Shown: positions 8,870 through 17,026, counted from the stretch's first letter. The stretch: DNA of 49,203 bases from Hominimerdicola alba 8 (GCF_000178155.2 NZ_ADKM02000135.1:1-49203); one strand, 5' to 3'. Numbers and translations: made by a program. Notes: generated from the sequence alone by a model not told the origin.

Positions 8870-9149
8870 TATCCCGCCTCCTTACACCGCGCGATACCAG
8901 TCTGACCTGTTCTATCAGCCCCCTTACTTCCACACAACCCTCAGCATATGAACTCAGACTCAGCCCGCTGCCCCAGAATTCTATCTCAAAGCTGCCTGTC
9001 AGCAGCCGCACACAGACCTCTGTGCATTCAGATATCTGCCTGCAATTTTCCACCAGCGCCGAACTGTTATCAACTATTTTTATGTATGAACTCAGGCAGA
9101 GCAGTTCGCGCGTTTTGCCAAAAAAACTAATATCAGGAGTCTTTCCCAT
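8850..9149 (-). CDS. yqfC: Sporulation protein YqfC (YabP/YqfC family)
   Basis: A 99-residue small beta-rich protein. The GSFEIEFWGSGLSLSSYAEG block followed by VEVRGLIEQVRLV matches the YabP/YqfC family. In Bacillus yqfC is a sigma-E gene co-transcribed with yqfD, as here. GAGGAGG lies just upstream of the ATG. The gene diverges from the ylbJ-like gene across about 75 bp containing symmetric promoter-like sequences. Confidence 0.88.
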   Translation of the reverse strand: MGKTPDISFFGKTRELLCLSSYIKIVDNSSALVENCRQISECTEVCVRLLTGSFEIEFWGSGLSLSSYAEGCVEVRGLIEQVRLVSRGVRRRDNDSGKH

Positions 9150-9167
9150 GATCGATATCCCTCCTCA

Positions 9168-9206
9168 CAAGTATATTATATTGCAGCTTTGCTCCGCATA
9201 TACTTG
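9168..9206. promoter_or_regulatory. Symmetric divergent promoter region, candidate sigma-E sites
   Basis: The arms CAAGTATAT (9168-9176) and ATATACTTG (9198-9206) form an inverted repeat between the divergent genes yqfC and ylbJ. On the plus strand CATATACTT resembles a sigma-E -10, with ATATT 14 bp upstream. The mirror-image AATATACTT faces yqfC. Both genes are known sigma-E class genes in Bacillus, so shared sporulation control is likely but inferred. Confidence 0.5.
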
Positions 9207-9223
9207 TCTTGGGAGGAATGACC

Positions 9224-10282
9224 ATGAAATATTTACGTTCGCTTGTGTTGTGTACAGTACTGACAGTCCTTACCGCAGGACTCGCCATTTACCCCGCCGA
9301 AGTTTCTGCCGCTGTCAGAGAAGCTGTCATGCGCTGTCTTAATATTCTCATACCATCGCTATTTGCATTTATGACAGCTGCGTCGATGCTTGCCGAAAGC
9401 GGCAGCGCGGCACTTCTGGCAAAACCTTTCAGCCTTGTTTCAAGGTACATATTCAGGATGCCCGAAAGTATCTTCGCAGCTATGCTCATCAGCTTTATAG
9501 CAGGATATCCTGTCGGAGTCAAGCTGGTATCTGACATGCTGGACAGTGGAGAACTTGACTCACATTCTGCCAAACTTGCCGCAAGCTTTTGCTACTGTGG
9601 AGGACCTGCTTTCTACAGCGGTGCGATAGGTCTTGCAGTTTTCGGCAGCAGACAGGTGGGGGTGCTCATTTTTCTGTCTGTTATTCTGGCAGACCTCTGT
9701 CTTGCTTTTGCAGTGTGCAGGTTTTCTGAACTGAATGTTTCCCCCAGAAAAGACAGGTCTGAGAAATGTTCTCTTCTGGTTGGTTCCATCAACTCAGCAG
9801 GAAGATCTATGGCGGCTGTCTGCCTGACTGTAGTGTTTTTTTCAGCAGTCATGGCTCTTGTGGAAGCAAGCGGACTTTTTGCTGAGATATCGCGAATTTT
9901 CGGGCTTTCAAATAACGGTATCGCCATCGTAAAGTCATTCATCGAGATAACCTCACTTGCAGAACTGAACGGTTCACCTTACGGACTTCTGCCTCTCATA
10001 TGCGCGGCGTGTTCCTTTGGCGGGATATGTGTCGTGATACAGCTGTTTTCTCTTAAAAGCAAAGAACTAAGCCTGTTAAGTTTTATTGAACTAAGACCTC
10101 TTGCAGCGGTTCTGTCAGCGGTGTTCTGCAAAATACTTCAGCCGCACCTGATAGACAAGGCAGTTTCTGCCATATCTGTGAATAAGTCTTTGTTGAATAT
10201 AAACAATTTTGCTGCGTCAATATGTTTGATATTGATGATTTTTCTACTGAATTTTAAGAAAACTCTAGTATTTTCAGAGTGA
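9224..10282 (+). CDS. ylbJ: YlbJ-like sporulation integral membrane protein
   Basis: A 352-residue polytopic membrane protein, about eight hydrophobic segments, with the nucleoside-recognition (Gate) type repeats seen in YlbJ: LIPSLFAFMTAASML, FIAGYPVGVKLVSDM, and SFCYCGGPAFYSGAIG. YlbJ is a sigma-E-dependent protein needed for spore cortex in Bacillus. I chose the ATG at 9224 because GGGAGG ends 7 nt upstream; an ATG 6 nt earlier is too close to it. Its divergence from yqfCD supports the assignment. Confidence 0.85.
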   Translation: MKYLRSLVLCTVLTVLTAGLAIYPAEVSAAVREAVMRCLNILIPSLFAFMTAASMLAESGSAALLAKPFSLVSRYIFRMPESIFAAMLISFIAGYPVGVKLVSDMLDSGELDSHSAKLAASFCYCGGPAFYSGAIGLAVFGSRQVGVLIFLSVILADLCLAFAVCRFSELNVSPRKDRSEKCSLLVGSINSAGRSMAAVCLTVVFFSAVMALVEASGLFAEISRIFGLSNNGIAIVKSFIEITSLAELNGSPYGLLPLICAACSFGGICVVIQLFSLKSKELSLLSFIELRPLAAVLSAVFCKILQPHLIDKAVSAISVNKSLLNINNFAASICLILMIFLLNFKKTLVFSE

Positions 10283-10288
10283 GTGTGC

Positions 10289-10294
10289 TATAAT
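10289..10294 (+). promoter_or_regulatory. -10 box upstream of 70-aa gene
   Basis: TATAAT about 60 nt before the ATG at 10355. No good -35 box is seen at the right distance, so only the -10 is proposed. Confidence 0.4.
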
Positions 10295-10354
10295 GTAAAT
10301 AATATCGAAACTCAATATAATTTCAATCTTTTTCGCAAAGGAGTTGCATAGATA

Positions 10355-10567
10355 ATGGCAAGAAAAAGTTTCTTCGGTAACAAGATCACTCCCTCATGTT
10401 CATACTGCAAGTTCGGTAACCGTTCTAAGGAGGGTAATAAGGTGCTTTGTGAGAAGCAGGGTCTTGTAGACGCCGATTACGCCTGCAAGAAGTGGGATTA
10501 TGACCCCATCAAGCGCATTCCCAAGAAGCAGCTGAACATTCCAAATCAGGAAGATGACATAATCTGA
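10355..10567 (+). CDS. Small conserved-looking Cys-containing protein (70 aa)
   Basis: A 70-residue soluble basic protein with four cysteines arranged as CSYC, LCEKQG and YACKKW, which could hold one metal ion. AAGGAG lies upstream of the ATG and a strong terminator follows the stop, so it is a single-gene transcript. I do not recognise a named family. The regular spacing of the cysteines and the clean signals argue that it is a real gene. Confidence 0.8.
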   Translation: MARKSFFGNKITPSCSYCKFGNRSKEGNKVLCEKQGLVDADYACKKWDYDPIKRIPKKQLNIPNQEDDII

Positions 10568-10574
10568 TACCGAT

Positions 10575-10600
10575 AAGGCGGGTACTACCCGCCTTTTTTA
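10575..10600 (+). terminator. Intrinsic terminator
   Basis: AAGGCGGGT and ACCCGCCTT form a 9-bp stem with a 3-nt loop followed by a T run. It ends the 70-aa gene transcript. Confidence 0.9.
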
Positions 10601-10658
10601 TTTGCATAAATCCTTGATCTTCTGCCCATGCTTTTACTGTGTGACAGGGGGTGCGGCA

Positions 10659-11162
10659 ATGATAAGATTCTGGAAGCTGTTTGCTGTTGCTGCTTTCGGT
10701 GCACTGGCTTACGGTGCAGTCGAGGTGGTCGAACGCGGCTATTCCCATATCTCTATGGGTCTGCTGGGGGCGGCTGCGATGGTGGTCATCCACGAACTTA
10801 ACGGTGAGCGCCGCGCAGGCAGGCTCGGACTCATTTCATCTGCTGTCATATCAATGTTTTTCATAACCTCAGGTGAACTGCTGGCAGGTGAGATACTAAA
10901 CCGTCATCTTGGCATGAAGATCTGGAATTACCACAGTATGCCTTTCAATTTTGACGGTCAGATCTGCCTGCGCTATTCGCTGGCATGGCTGGTGCTTTCG
11001 TTTTTGGGAATGGCGGCAGATGGATTCCTGCGCAGGTTCATATTGTGTGAAGTTTCAAAAAGGGCAGACCCGCACAGGTCTGCCCGTAAATATATTCGGT
11101 TCAGAAAAGTTCAGAAAATCAGTTTTTCAGTCCCTCACCGAAATAAACATCATACCAGATAA
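10659..11162 (+). CDS. CmpB-like integral membrane protein (putative ABC transporter permease family)
   Basis: A 167-residue protein with four or five hydrophobic segments. The segment with ITSGELLAGEILNRHLGMKIWNY (split here as SGELLAGEILN and GMKIWNY) followed by FNFDGQICLRYSLAW resembles the PF06541 'CmpB' family, whose members share a conserved E..G...N...G..WDY pattern. Function is unproven. The ATG at 10659 follows a G-rich stretch. The last ~40 residues are basic, and the 3' end overlaps asnB by 44 nt on the opposite strand. Confidence 0.65.
   Translation: MIRFWKLFAVAAFGALAYGAVEVVERGYSHISMGLLGAAAMVVIHELNGERRAGRLGLISSAVISMFFITSGELLAGEILNRHLGMKIWNYHSMPFNFDGQICLRYSLAWLVLSFLGMAADGFLRRFILCEVSKRADPHRSARKYIRFRKVQKISFSVPHRNKHHTR
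11057..11085 (-). terminator. Intrinsic terminator for asnB, inside the convergent gene
   Basis: GGGCAGACC and GGTCTGCCC form a perfect 9-bp stem with a 6-nt loop. On the minus strand it is followed by TTTTT. It lies within the 3' end of the convergent CmpB-like gene. Confidence 0.85.
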
Positions 11163-12960
11163 GGAAGGTGAAAACTGTCCATATCTTGCGTGAGTAGTCG
11201 TATTTCTCTTCGCGGTGTGCATCAAGCAGTTCAACAAGTGCTTTGGTGTTGAAGAATTTCTCTGCCACAGGTGAGGTAAAGCTGTTCTTGACAATGTTGT
11301 AATACTTTTCTTCCCTAAGCCATACCCTTGTGGGTACAGGGAAGCCCAGCTTTTTCTTGTTGGCAGTCTGCGGCGGACATGCTTTCAGCGCCGCGATACG
11401 CATGGCATACTTGGTATTCTCTTTGTTGACGCGGTATTTTTTTGGTATCTGCTGTGCAAGTTCCATCACACGTCTGTCAAGGAACGGCACTCTCAGTTCC
11501 AGCGAATGTGCCATCGACATCTTGTCTGCCTTAAGCAGAATATCGCCTGTCATCCACAGATGCAGGTCGAGATACTGCATCTGTGTCACCTGATCCTGAT
11601 CGCGTACTTTGTCGTAGAAAGGCTTTGTTATAGCCATAGCATCAGGGGCGTTTGTCTTTATCCTGAGTATCTCTTTACGCTCTTTTTCCGAGAAGATATA
11701 TGCGTTGCCGATAAATCTCTCGTCAAGGTCTTTTGAACCGCGTATCAGATAATTGACACCGTGTTTGTGGGGAAGTTTTTCTGCCACAGCGCCCACACCT
11801 TTTCTGAGTGCGCGGGGAAGTTTGAAATAACCTGCCATGTCATCCGGGTTGTGGTAGATGTTGTAGCCGCCGAATATCTCATCGGCACCCTCACCCGAAA
11901 GCACTGCCTTGACCTGTTCGCTCGCAAGTCCGCATACGAAGAAAAGCGCTATCGCCGCAGGGTCAGCCAGCGGTTCGTCCATGTGGTACTGTATCTTTTT
12001 AAGATTGTCCCAGTATTCTTCGGGAGTGATGACCTTTGAGTAATTCGCTTTGCCGATGTACTTTGAGAATTCCTTTGCATAGCCTATCTCGTTGTATTTT
12101 TCGTCCTCACCGAAACCTACGGTGAAAGTCTTGTCAACATCAGCAACAGCCGCCACATAGCTTGAATCTACGCCGCTTGAAAGGAATGAACCAACCTCAA
12201 CATCAGCGAATTTGTGTGCATCAACAGAATTTTTGAAGGTATCTGATATCCTCTGTACCCATTCTTCAAGGTCGGGCGAGTTGTCGGCGTTGAACTTTAC
12301 TTCCCAGTAACGGCGTACTTTCAGTTTGCCGTCCTTGTAAGTAAAGCAGTGTGCCGCAGGCAGTTTCCTGACACCTTTAAAGAAAGTGTCTTCGGTGGGG
12401 GAGTACTGGAAAGTAAGATATGTTTCCAGTACATCGGTGTTAAGTTCTTTTTTGAATGCAGGGTGGTCAAGAAAACTCTTTATCTCGCTCCCCCACATAA
12501 AAGTTCCGCCCATTTCGGCGTAGTAAAATGGCTTTATGCCGAAAAAATCTCTTGCGCCGAACAGTTCGCCCGTAACCGTGTTGTAGATTACAAAAGCAAA
12601 CATTCCTCTCAGCTTGTCGAGAAGACTTTCGCCCCACTCTTCATAGCCGTGTATAAGCACTTCGGAATCAGTAGCGGTGTAGAATTGGTGTCCCGCCCTG
12701 ACTAATTGTTCACGCAGTTCTTTAAAATTGTATATCTCGCCGTTGAAAGTCAGCACAAGCGTCCTGTCCTCATTGAAAATGGGCTGACTGCCCACATCGC
12801 TCAGGTCGATTATTGAAAGCCGCCTGAAACCCATAGCGATATTATCATCTATATATTTGCCCTCAGAATCGGGTCCGCGATGCTTTATCCTGTCCATCAT
12901 CTTTCCCAGCACATCATCAGCGTTGGTGATCGAGTTAGTAAAGCCTACTATACCACACAT
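11119..12960 (-). CDS. asnB: Asparagine synthase (glutamine-hydrolysing)
   Basis: Converts aspartate, glutamine and ATP to asparagine. The 613-residue protein starts MCGIVGF, so the catalytic cysteine becomes residue 1 after Met removal. The glutaminase domain spans about 1-190 and the ATP-pyrophosphatase synthetase domain about 220-550, with SSGVDSSYVAA and LSGEGADEIFGGY motifs. GAGGAC lies upstream of the start. It is transcribed alone from a promoter near 13067-13095, with no T-box leader visible. Confidence 0.96.
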   Translation of the reverse strand: MCGIVGFTNSITNADDVLGKMMDRIKHRGPDSEGKYIDDNIAMGFRRLSIIDLSDVGSQPIFNEDRTLVLTFNGEIYNFKELREQLVRAGHQFYTATDSEVLIHGYEEWGESLLDKLRGMFAFVIYNTVTGELFGARDFFGIKPFYYAEMGGTFMWGSEIKSFLDHPAFKKELNTDVLETYLTFQYSPTEDTFFKGVRKLPAAHCFTYKDGKLKVRRYWEVKFNADNSPDLEEWVQRISDTFKNSVDAHKFADVEVGSFLSSGVDSSYVAAVADVDKTFTVGFGEDEKYNEIGYAKEFSKYIGKANYSKVITPEEYWDNLKKIQYHMDEPLADPAAIALFFVCGLASEQVKAVLSGEGADEIFGGYNIYHNPDDMAGYFKLPRALRKGVGAVAEKLPHKHGVNYLIRGSKDLDERFIGNAYIFSEKERKEILRIKTNAPDAMAITKPFYDKVRDQDQVTQMQYLDLHLWMTGDILLKADKMSMAHSLELRVPFLDRRVMELAQQIPKKYRVNKENTKYAMRIAALKACPPQTANKKKLGFPVPTRVWLREEKYYNIVKNSFTSPVAEKFFNTKALVELLDAHREEKYDYSRKIWTVFTFLIWYDVYFGEGLKN

Positions 12961-13066
12961 GATCTGTCCTCATTTCATAAAAGTTTCGGTATTGATTTAT
13001 CAGATGAAATCTTCGGCTAACGAAGTATCATCATTATATTGCGGGTGTAACATTACTTTAAAACAT

Positions 13067-13095
13067 ATTATACACCCCCTCGATCCGATTTGCAA
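13067..13095 (-). promoter_or_regulatory. Promoter for asnB
   Basis: On the minus strand TTGCAA and TATAAT are separated by 17 bp, about 105 nt upstream of asnB. The leader holds a short hairpin (CTTCG...CGAAG near 13012-13026) but no recognised riboswitch. Confidence 0.7.
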
Positions 13096-13198
13096 TAGTG
13101 ATTTTGTAAATTTAAACAAACATTGATGCACAAATTTGTCTAAATAGCTTTGGTTCACTGATTTTTACGGTAGTTTTTGAATAATTTGTCATGGGGTC

Positions 13199-13227
13199 TT
13201 GCAAAATCATTTCAAATGGTGTATAAT
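13199..13227 (+). promoter_or_regulatory. Promoter for the 59-aa membrane protein gene
   Basis: TTGCAA and TATAAT with a 17-bp spacer, 32 nt upstream of the GTG start at 13259. Confidence 0.75.
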
Positions 13228-13258
13228 AATTATACTTTGAGTTGCGGAGGCGTGTTCA

Positions 13259-13438
13259 GTGAGTGGTGAAAAGAAAAAGGTCAAGCTGTTCAGACCTGTT
13301 CTGGCACTTGTCATCGGTCTGCTGATAATGCTGATATCTTTCGGGACTTACATGGTGCATACCACTCTTGAAGATGTGCTGGAAGAAGAGTATGGTGTCC
13401 CTGTCGTCACCCACGATCAAAGCAGCAGTCAGTCGTAA
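13259..13438 (+). CDS. Small single-pass membrane protein (59 aa, GTG start)
   Basis: A 59-codon gene with its own promoter, GGAGG 8 nt before a GTG start, and a terminator. The product has a basic N-terminus (SGEKKKVKLFRP), one transmembrane helix (about residues 13-32) and an acidic, Ser/Gln-ending tail, so the tail is probably extracellular. No family is recognised. The complete set of expression signals makes it a credible gene despite its length. Confidence 0.75.
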   Translation: MSGEKKKVKLFRPVLALVIGLLIMLISFGTYMVHTTLEDVLEEEYGVPVVTHDQSSSQS

Positions 13439-13444
13439 AATGTT

Positions 13445-13476
13445 CCGTTCGCTTGTTTGGCGGGCGGATTTTTGTT
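13445..13476 (+). terminator. Intrinsic terminator of the 59-aa gene
   Basis: CCGTTCGC and GCGGGCGG pair over 8 bp including two G-U pairs, with a 7-nt loop, followed by ATTTTTGTTT. Confidence 0.75.
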
Positions 13477-13484
13477 TATTGGCA

Positions 13485-13512
13485 CTATGACAAGTTGATG
13501 TGCTTGTCATAG
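13485..13512. repeat. Inverted repeat, first of two related palindromes upstream of nrdD
   Basis: CTATGACAAG and CTTGTCATAG form a perfect 10-bp inverted repeat with an 8-nt spacer. A second palindrome with the same GACAAG-N8-CTTGTC core lies at 13627-13646. The 450-nt gene-free stretch 13439-13888 holds these two sites, a third weaker inverted repeat (TTTGCACAA / TTGTGCGAAA, 13721-13755) and the nrdD promoter. Confidence 0.7.
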
Positions 13513-13626
13513 TTGTTGGTCACAGTTCTGTAATAATTCTGCTCCTGCTTTTTTGTTTGATATATTATTGTCAGAATAGTGGTGTGTCTGTTTTCCCTTA
13601 AAACAGGCTTCCGCGAACCTTGTTCC

Positions 13627-13646
13627 GACAAGCAATTTCACTTGTC
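13627..13646. repeat. Inverted repeat, second GACAAG-N8-CTTGTC palindrome
   Basis: GACAAG and CTTGTC separated by 8 nt, the same core and spacing as the palindrome at 13485-13512. It lies about 150 bp upstream of the nrdD promoter. It may be a regulator site or an RNA hairpin. Confidence 0.6.
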
Positions 13647-13794
13647 ATATTAGCTAATTAACATATAATTCCAATATGCCGCAGATCAGATGCCCCATGT
13701 TTTAATTAAAATGTAATTGTTTTGCACAAGAAACCAATTGCCGGATTGTGCGAAATAAACAAATATAAGGCGCTCATTTTGGCGGTAACCCCGC

Positions 13795-13823
13795 TTGACT
13801 TTATCTGAAATATACTATATACT
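13795..13823 (+). promoter_or_regulatory. Promoter for nrdD-nrdG
   Basis: TTGACT and TATACT with a 17-bp spacer, 65 nt upstream of nrdD. I do not see a convincing pair of NrdR boxes overlapping it. Confidence 0.7.
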
Positions 13824-13888
13824 AGAATACGGACGCATTTTTAATACAAGATGTTGTGGTCTAAAAAGCAAAGTCTGGAGGAAGCACA

Positions 13889-16159
13889 ATGATCGTTAAA
13901 ATAAAAAAGAGAGATGGAAGAACAGTTACTTTTAATATAGAGAAGATAGCGCAGGCTATCTATAAGGCAGCTGAATCTGTCGGAGGCAGTGATTACGAAA
14001 CTGCGCTCGAACTATCGGGCAAAGTCGTTGATATGCTCATGGCGAAGAATGTCATTACCCCCAGCGTTGAGGAGATTCAGGACTGTGTTGAAAAAGTCCT
14101 TATAGAAGAAGGGCATGCTGCCACTGCCAAGTCTTATATCCTCTATCGTTCGATGCGTACAAAGGCGCGTGAAATGGATACAAGGCTTATGAAGGTCTAT
14201 GAAGACCTTACTTTCAAGTCTGCTGAGGACAGTGACCTTAAGCGCGAGAATGCCAATATCGACGGTGATACCGCTATGGGTACCATGCTCAAATACGGCT
14301 CGGTCGGCGCTAAAGAGTTCTATGAGATGTATGTGCTCGAACCTGAGCATGCTGCGGCTCACGAGAACGGTGATATCCATATCCATGATATGGACTTCTA
14401 TACGCTTACCACGACCTGTACCCAGATAGACCTCACAAAGCTGTTCACAGGTGGTTTCTCCACAGGTCACGGCTACCTGAGGACACCAAACGATATCACC
14501 AGCTATGCGGCGCTTGCCTGCATAGCGATCCAGTCCAACCAGAATGACCAGCATGGCGGTCAGTCGATACCGAAGTTTGATTATGATATGGCTGAGGGTG
14601 TCAAGAAGACTTTCCGCCATCGCTACAGAGATAATATCAGACGAGGTCTTTCGCTGCTGGCTGATGTTCCGGATAATCCCGACATCGCCCAGAAATGTGC
14701 CGATTTCCTCAGCAAGCGCGGGCTTGTCCCGACCCTTGCCAATGATAACGGATATATGGAGGAAGAGGCTCAGCTGCTCTCTTCCTACGCTGATGCAAAG
14801 GTAGTCAAGAAAATACAGAATTTTGCTTTCAAAAACGCCATCAAGGAAACTGACAGGGCTACCTATCAGGCTATGGAGGCGCTGGTGCATAACCTCAATA
14901 CCATGAATTCCCGCGCAGGTGCGCAGACGCCGTTCAGTTCTATCAACTACGGCACCGACACTTCTATTGAGGGCAGAATGGTCATAAAGAATATCCTGCT
15001 GGCAGAGGAAGCGGGTCTTGGCAACGGCGAAACTCCGATCTTTCCCATACATATCTTCAAGGTCAAAGAGGGTGTGAACTTCAATCAATCTGACCCCAAC
15101 TATGACCTTTTCAAGCTGGCGTGCCGCGTATCCGCAAAGCGCCTGTTCCCGAATTTTTCGTTTATCGATGCTCCGTATAATCTCCAGTATTATAAAGAGG
15201 GCGACCCCAATACCGAGATAGCTTACATGGGCTGCCGTACCAGAGTCATCGGCAACGCCTACGACCCCGAAAGACAGATAGTGACAGGCAGAGGCAACCT
15301 CAGCTTTACTACCATAAACCTTCCCAGACTGGGTATAAAGGCACACTATAGCATCGAAGAATTTTACAGGCTTCTTGATGCTGAACTTCAGCTTTGTATC
15401 GACCAGCTTATGCACCGCTATCGCATACAGGCAAGCAAAAAGGTCAAGAATTTCCCGTTCCTGATGGGTCAGGGCGTTTGGATAGATTCCGAGAAGCTGT
15501 CTTATAATGATACCATCGGTGAGGTCCTCAAACACGGAACACTTTCGGTCGGTTTCATCGGTCTTGCTGAGTGCCTCAAGGTGCTTACAGGCAAGCATCA
15601 TGGCGAAAGTGAAGAGTCGCGCGAACTTGGTCTGCAAATCATCAGACATATGCGTGAGCGCATGGATAAGGAAACTGAGGCGACAGGCATGAATTACTCG
15701 CTTCTGGCTACCCCTGCAGAGGGTCTTTCGGGCAGATTTGTCAAGATGGATAGAGAAGCATTCGGTAATATTCCGGGTGTTACCGACAGGGATTATTATA
15801 CCAACTCCTTCCATGTACCTGTTTACTACAAGATAAATGCTTTTGAAAAGCTGGCTATCGAAGCACCGTATCATGAACTTACCAACGCAGGTCATATCAG
15901 CTATGTCGAACTTGACGGTGACCCGCTCAATAACCTCAGCGCCTTTGAGAAGGTCGTAAGATATATGAAAGAGGTCGGTATAGGTTACGGTTCTATCAAT
16001 CACCCCGTTGACCGCGATCCGGAGTGCGGATACACAGGCATAATCGGTGACCGCTGCCCAAGATGCGGCAGGACCGAAGCCGAACACCGCAAGTCTGCCA
16101 AAGAGAGGATACCTCGTATCAAGGTGGAATGCTCTGCGGCTGATAAAAAAGAAGAATAA
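13889..16159 (+). CDS. nrdD: Anaerobic (class III) ribonucleoside-triphosphate reductase, C-terminal radical motif not seen
   Basis: Class III reductase makes dNTPs without oxygen, using a glycyl radical installed by NrdG. The 756-residue product has an N-terminal ATP-cone (about residues 1-95), then the NrdD catalytic domain with MGCRTRV (likely thiyl cysteine) and GRGNLSFTTINLPR. Near the end ECGYTGIIGDRCPRCGR resembles the zinc site. After it the protein ends within about 27 residues, ERIPRIKVECSAAD then KKEE, and the RVxGYL-type glycyl radical motif I would expect is not visible. GGAGG precedes the ATG. The neighbour nrdG supports the function. Confidence 0.92.
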   Translation: MIVKIKKRDGRTVTFNIEKIAQAIYKAAESVGGSDYETALELSGKVVDMLMAKNVITPSVEEIQDCVEKVLIEEGHAATAKSYILYRSMRTKAREMDTRLMKVYEDLTFKSAEDSDLKRENANIDGDTAMGTMLKYGSVGAKEFYEMYVLEPEHAAAHENGDIHIHDMDFYTLTTTCTQIDLTKLFTGGFSTGHGYLRTPNDITSYAALACIAIQSNQNDQHGGQSIPKFDYDMAEGVKKTFRHRYRDNIRRGLSLLADVPDNPDIAQKCADFLSKRGLVPTLANDNGYMEEEAQLLSSYADAKVVKKIQNFAFKNAIKETDRATYQAMEALVHNLNTMNSRAGAQTPFSSINYGTDTSIEGRMVIKNILLAEEAGLGNGETPIFPIHIFKVKEGVNFNQSDPNYDLFKLACRVSAKRLFPNFSFIDAPYNLQYYKEGDPNTEIAYMGCRTRVIGNAYDPERQIVTGRGNLSFTTINLPRLGIKAHYSIEEFYRLLDAELQLCIDQLMHRYRIQASKKVKNFPFLMGQGVWIDSEKLSYNDTIGEVLKHGTLSVGFIGLAECLKVLTGKHHGESEESRELGLQIIRHMRERMDKETEATGMNYSLLATPAEGLSGRFVKMDREAFGNIPGVTDRDYYTNSFHVPVYYKINAFEKLAIEAPYHELTNAGHISYVELDGDPLNNLSAFEKVVRYMKEVGIGYGSINHPVDRDPECGYTGIIGDRCPRCGRTEAEHRKSAKERIPRIKVECSAADKKEE

Positions 16160-16166
16160 CTGACAT

Positions 16167-16198
16167 TATCTCCTGTCCAACTTGTTGTACAGGAGATA
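16167..16198 (+). terminator. Intercistronic hairpin between nrdD and nrdG
   Basis: TATCTCCTGT and ACAGGAGATA form a perfect 10-bp stem with a 12-nt loop, followed by GTTTTC. It may attenuate nrdG expression or protect the nrdD mRNA end; the T run is too short for a confident terminator. Confidence 0.6.
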
Positions 16199-16221
16199 GT
16201 TTTCACCTTTGGAGGTGTACT

Positions 16222-16743
16222 ATGGAAATAAGGATAGCAGGGCTGGCGGAAGAGTCTATCGTTGACGGTCCGGGCTTTCGGTATACTATTTTCACTCAGG
16301 GCTGTCCCCATAACTGTAAGGGTTGCCATAACCCTCAGACGCATGATCCTGACGGCGGCAGACTTGATGACACCGACCGCATTTTTGAGCAGATAATCAA
16401 AGACCCTTTGCTTGACGGCGTGACTTTCAGCGGCGGCGAACCTTTCTGTCAGTGTAAGCCACTGGTCTGTCTTGCCAAAAAGATACGCAGCTTTAATGAA
16501 AGAAAGCTGGGGATCATCAGCTATACCGGCTATACGTTTGAACAGCTGATGAAAAGATCTGAAACTGATCCTGACTGCAAAGAACTTCTCAGTCTGCTCG
16601 ACTATCTTGTTGACGGCAGGTATGAAGAGAACAAACGTTCTCTGGAACTTAAATTTCGCGGCAGCAGCAACCAGCGGTTTATTGATGTTCAGCGCTCACT
16701 GAAAGAGGGGCGTGCGGTGGAAGCTGATACGGAATATTTATAA
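16222..16743 (+). CDS. nrdG: Anaerobic ribonucleotide reductase activating protein (radical SAM)
   Basis: NrdG uses a 4Fe-4S cluster and S-adenosylmethionine to create the glycyl radical on NrdD. The 173-residue length is normal. The cluster motif CPHNCKGC (CX3CX2C) is at about residues 30-37, preceded by FTQG and followed by the SAM-binding FSGGEP near 75. GGAGG lies upstream of the ATG. It follows nrdD by 62 nt with a hairpin between and has a strong terminator after it. Confidence 0.95.
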   Translation: MEIRIAGLAEESIVDGPGFRYTIFTQGCPHNCKGCHNPQTHDPDGGRLDDTDRIFEQIIKDPLLDGVTFSGGEPFCQCKPLVCLAKKIRSFNERKLGIISYTGYTFEQLMKRSETDPDCKELLSLLDYLVDGRYEENKRSLELKFRGSSNQRFIDVQRSLKEGRAVEADTEYL

Positions 16744-16749
16744 TAATTT

Positions 16750-16784
16750 GACCCGCACTCATTTGTTGAGTGCGGGTCTTGTTT
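16750..16784 (+). terminator. Intrinsic terminator of nrdDG
   Basis: GACCCGCACTCA and TGAGTGCGGGTC form a perfect 12-bp stem with a 5-nt loop, followed by TTGTTTG. Confidence 0.9.
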
Positions 16785-16798
16785 GCAGGCAGATGGTT

Positions 16799-17026
16799 TT
16801 ATTTCACCACATCTGTTTCAATTATCATTTTATTGCAATCGTGACAGAACCAAGCTTCCGCCGTGAAACCGAAAAAGCTGTATCTTATCGCTGTTACTTC
16901 ACACTGAAATGATAACGCATCCCATATATCGGCTTTTTTATTCCCCTCTTTCCATCTCACTTTCGTTCCGCCATCTCCTGATAAAACGCCTTTTTTCATC
17001 TCTTTTTCGCAATATGGACATTTCAT
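16799..17026 (-). CDS. DUF6487-like zinc-ribbon protein (75 aa)
   Basis: A 75-residue soluble protein with an N-terminal CPYC and a C-terminal CHDC pair, consistent with a single zinc ribbon holding the two ends together. The start MKCPYCEKEMKKG and the final FCHDCNKMII are typical of DUF6487 proteins common in Clostridia. Function is unknown. It lies 42 nt after the transglutaminase-like lipoprotein gene on the same strand and converges with nrdG. Confidence 0.8.
   Translation of the reverse strand: MKCPYCEKEMKKGVLSGDGGTKVRWKEGNKKADIWDALSFQCEVTAIRYSFFGFTAEAWFCHDCNKMIIETDVVK

Noticed and set aside
11041-11162. Earlier stop or frameshift in the CmpB-like gene
   Set aside because: The frame stays open into asnB, and the opposite-strand terminator explains the hairpin; an overlap of convergent 3' ends is sufficient.
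12961-13095. T-box leader for asnB
   Set aside because: The T-box sequence GGGTGG and a terminator/antiterminator pair are absent.
13795-13860. NrdR boxes at the nrdD promoter
   Set aside because: The ATATACTATATACTA stretch is AT-rich but not palindromic, and I could not find two properly spaced boxes.
14012-16087. Very long open frame (691 codons) on the minus strand opposite nrdD
   Set aside because: It is a shadow of nrdD codon bias; it has no ribosome site, no recognisable domain, and nrdD itself is certain.
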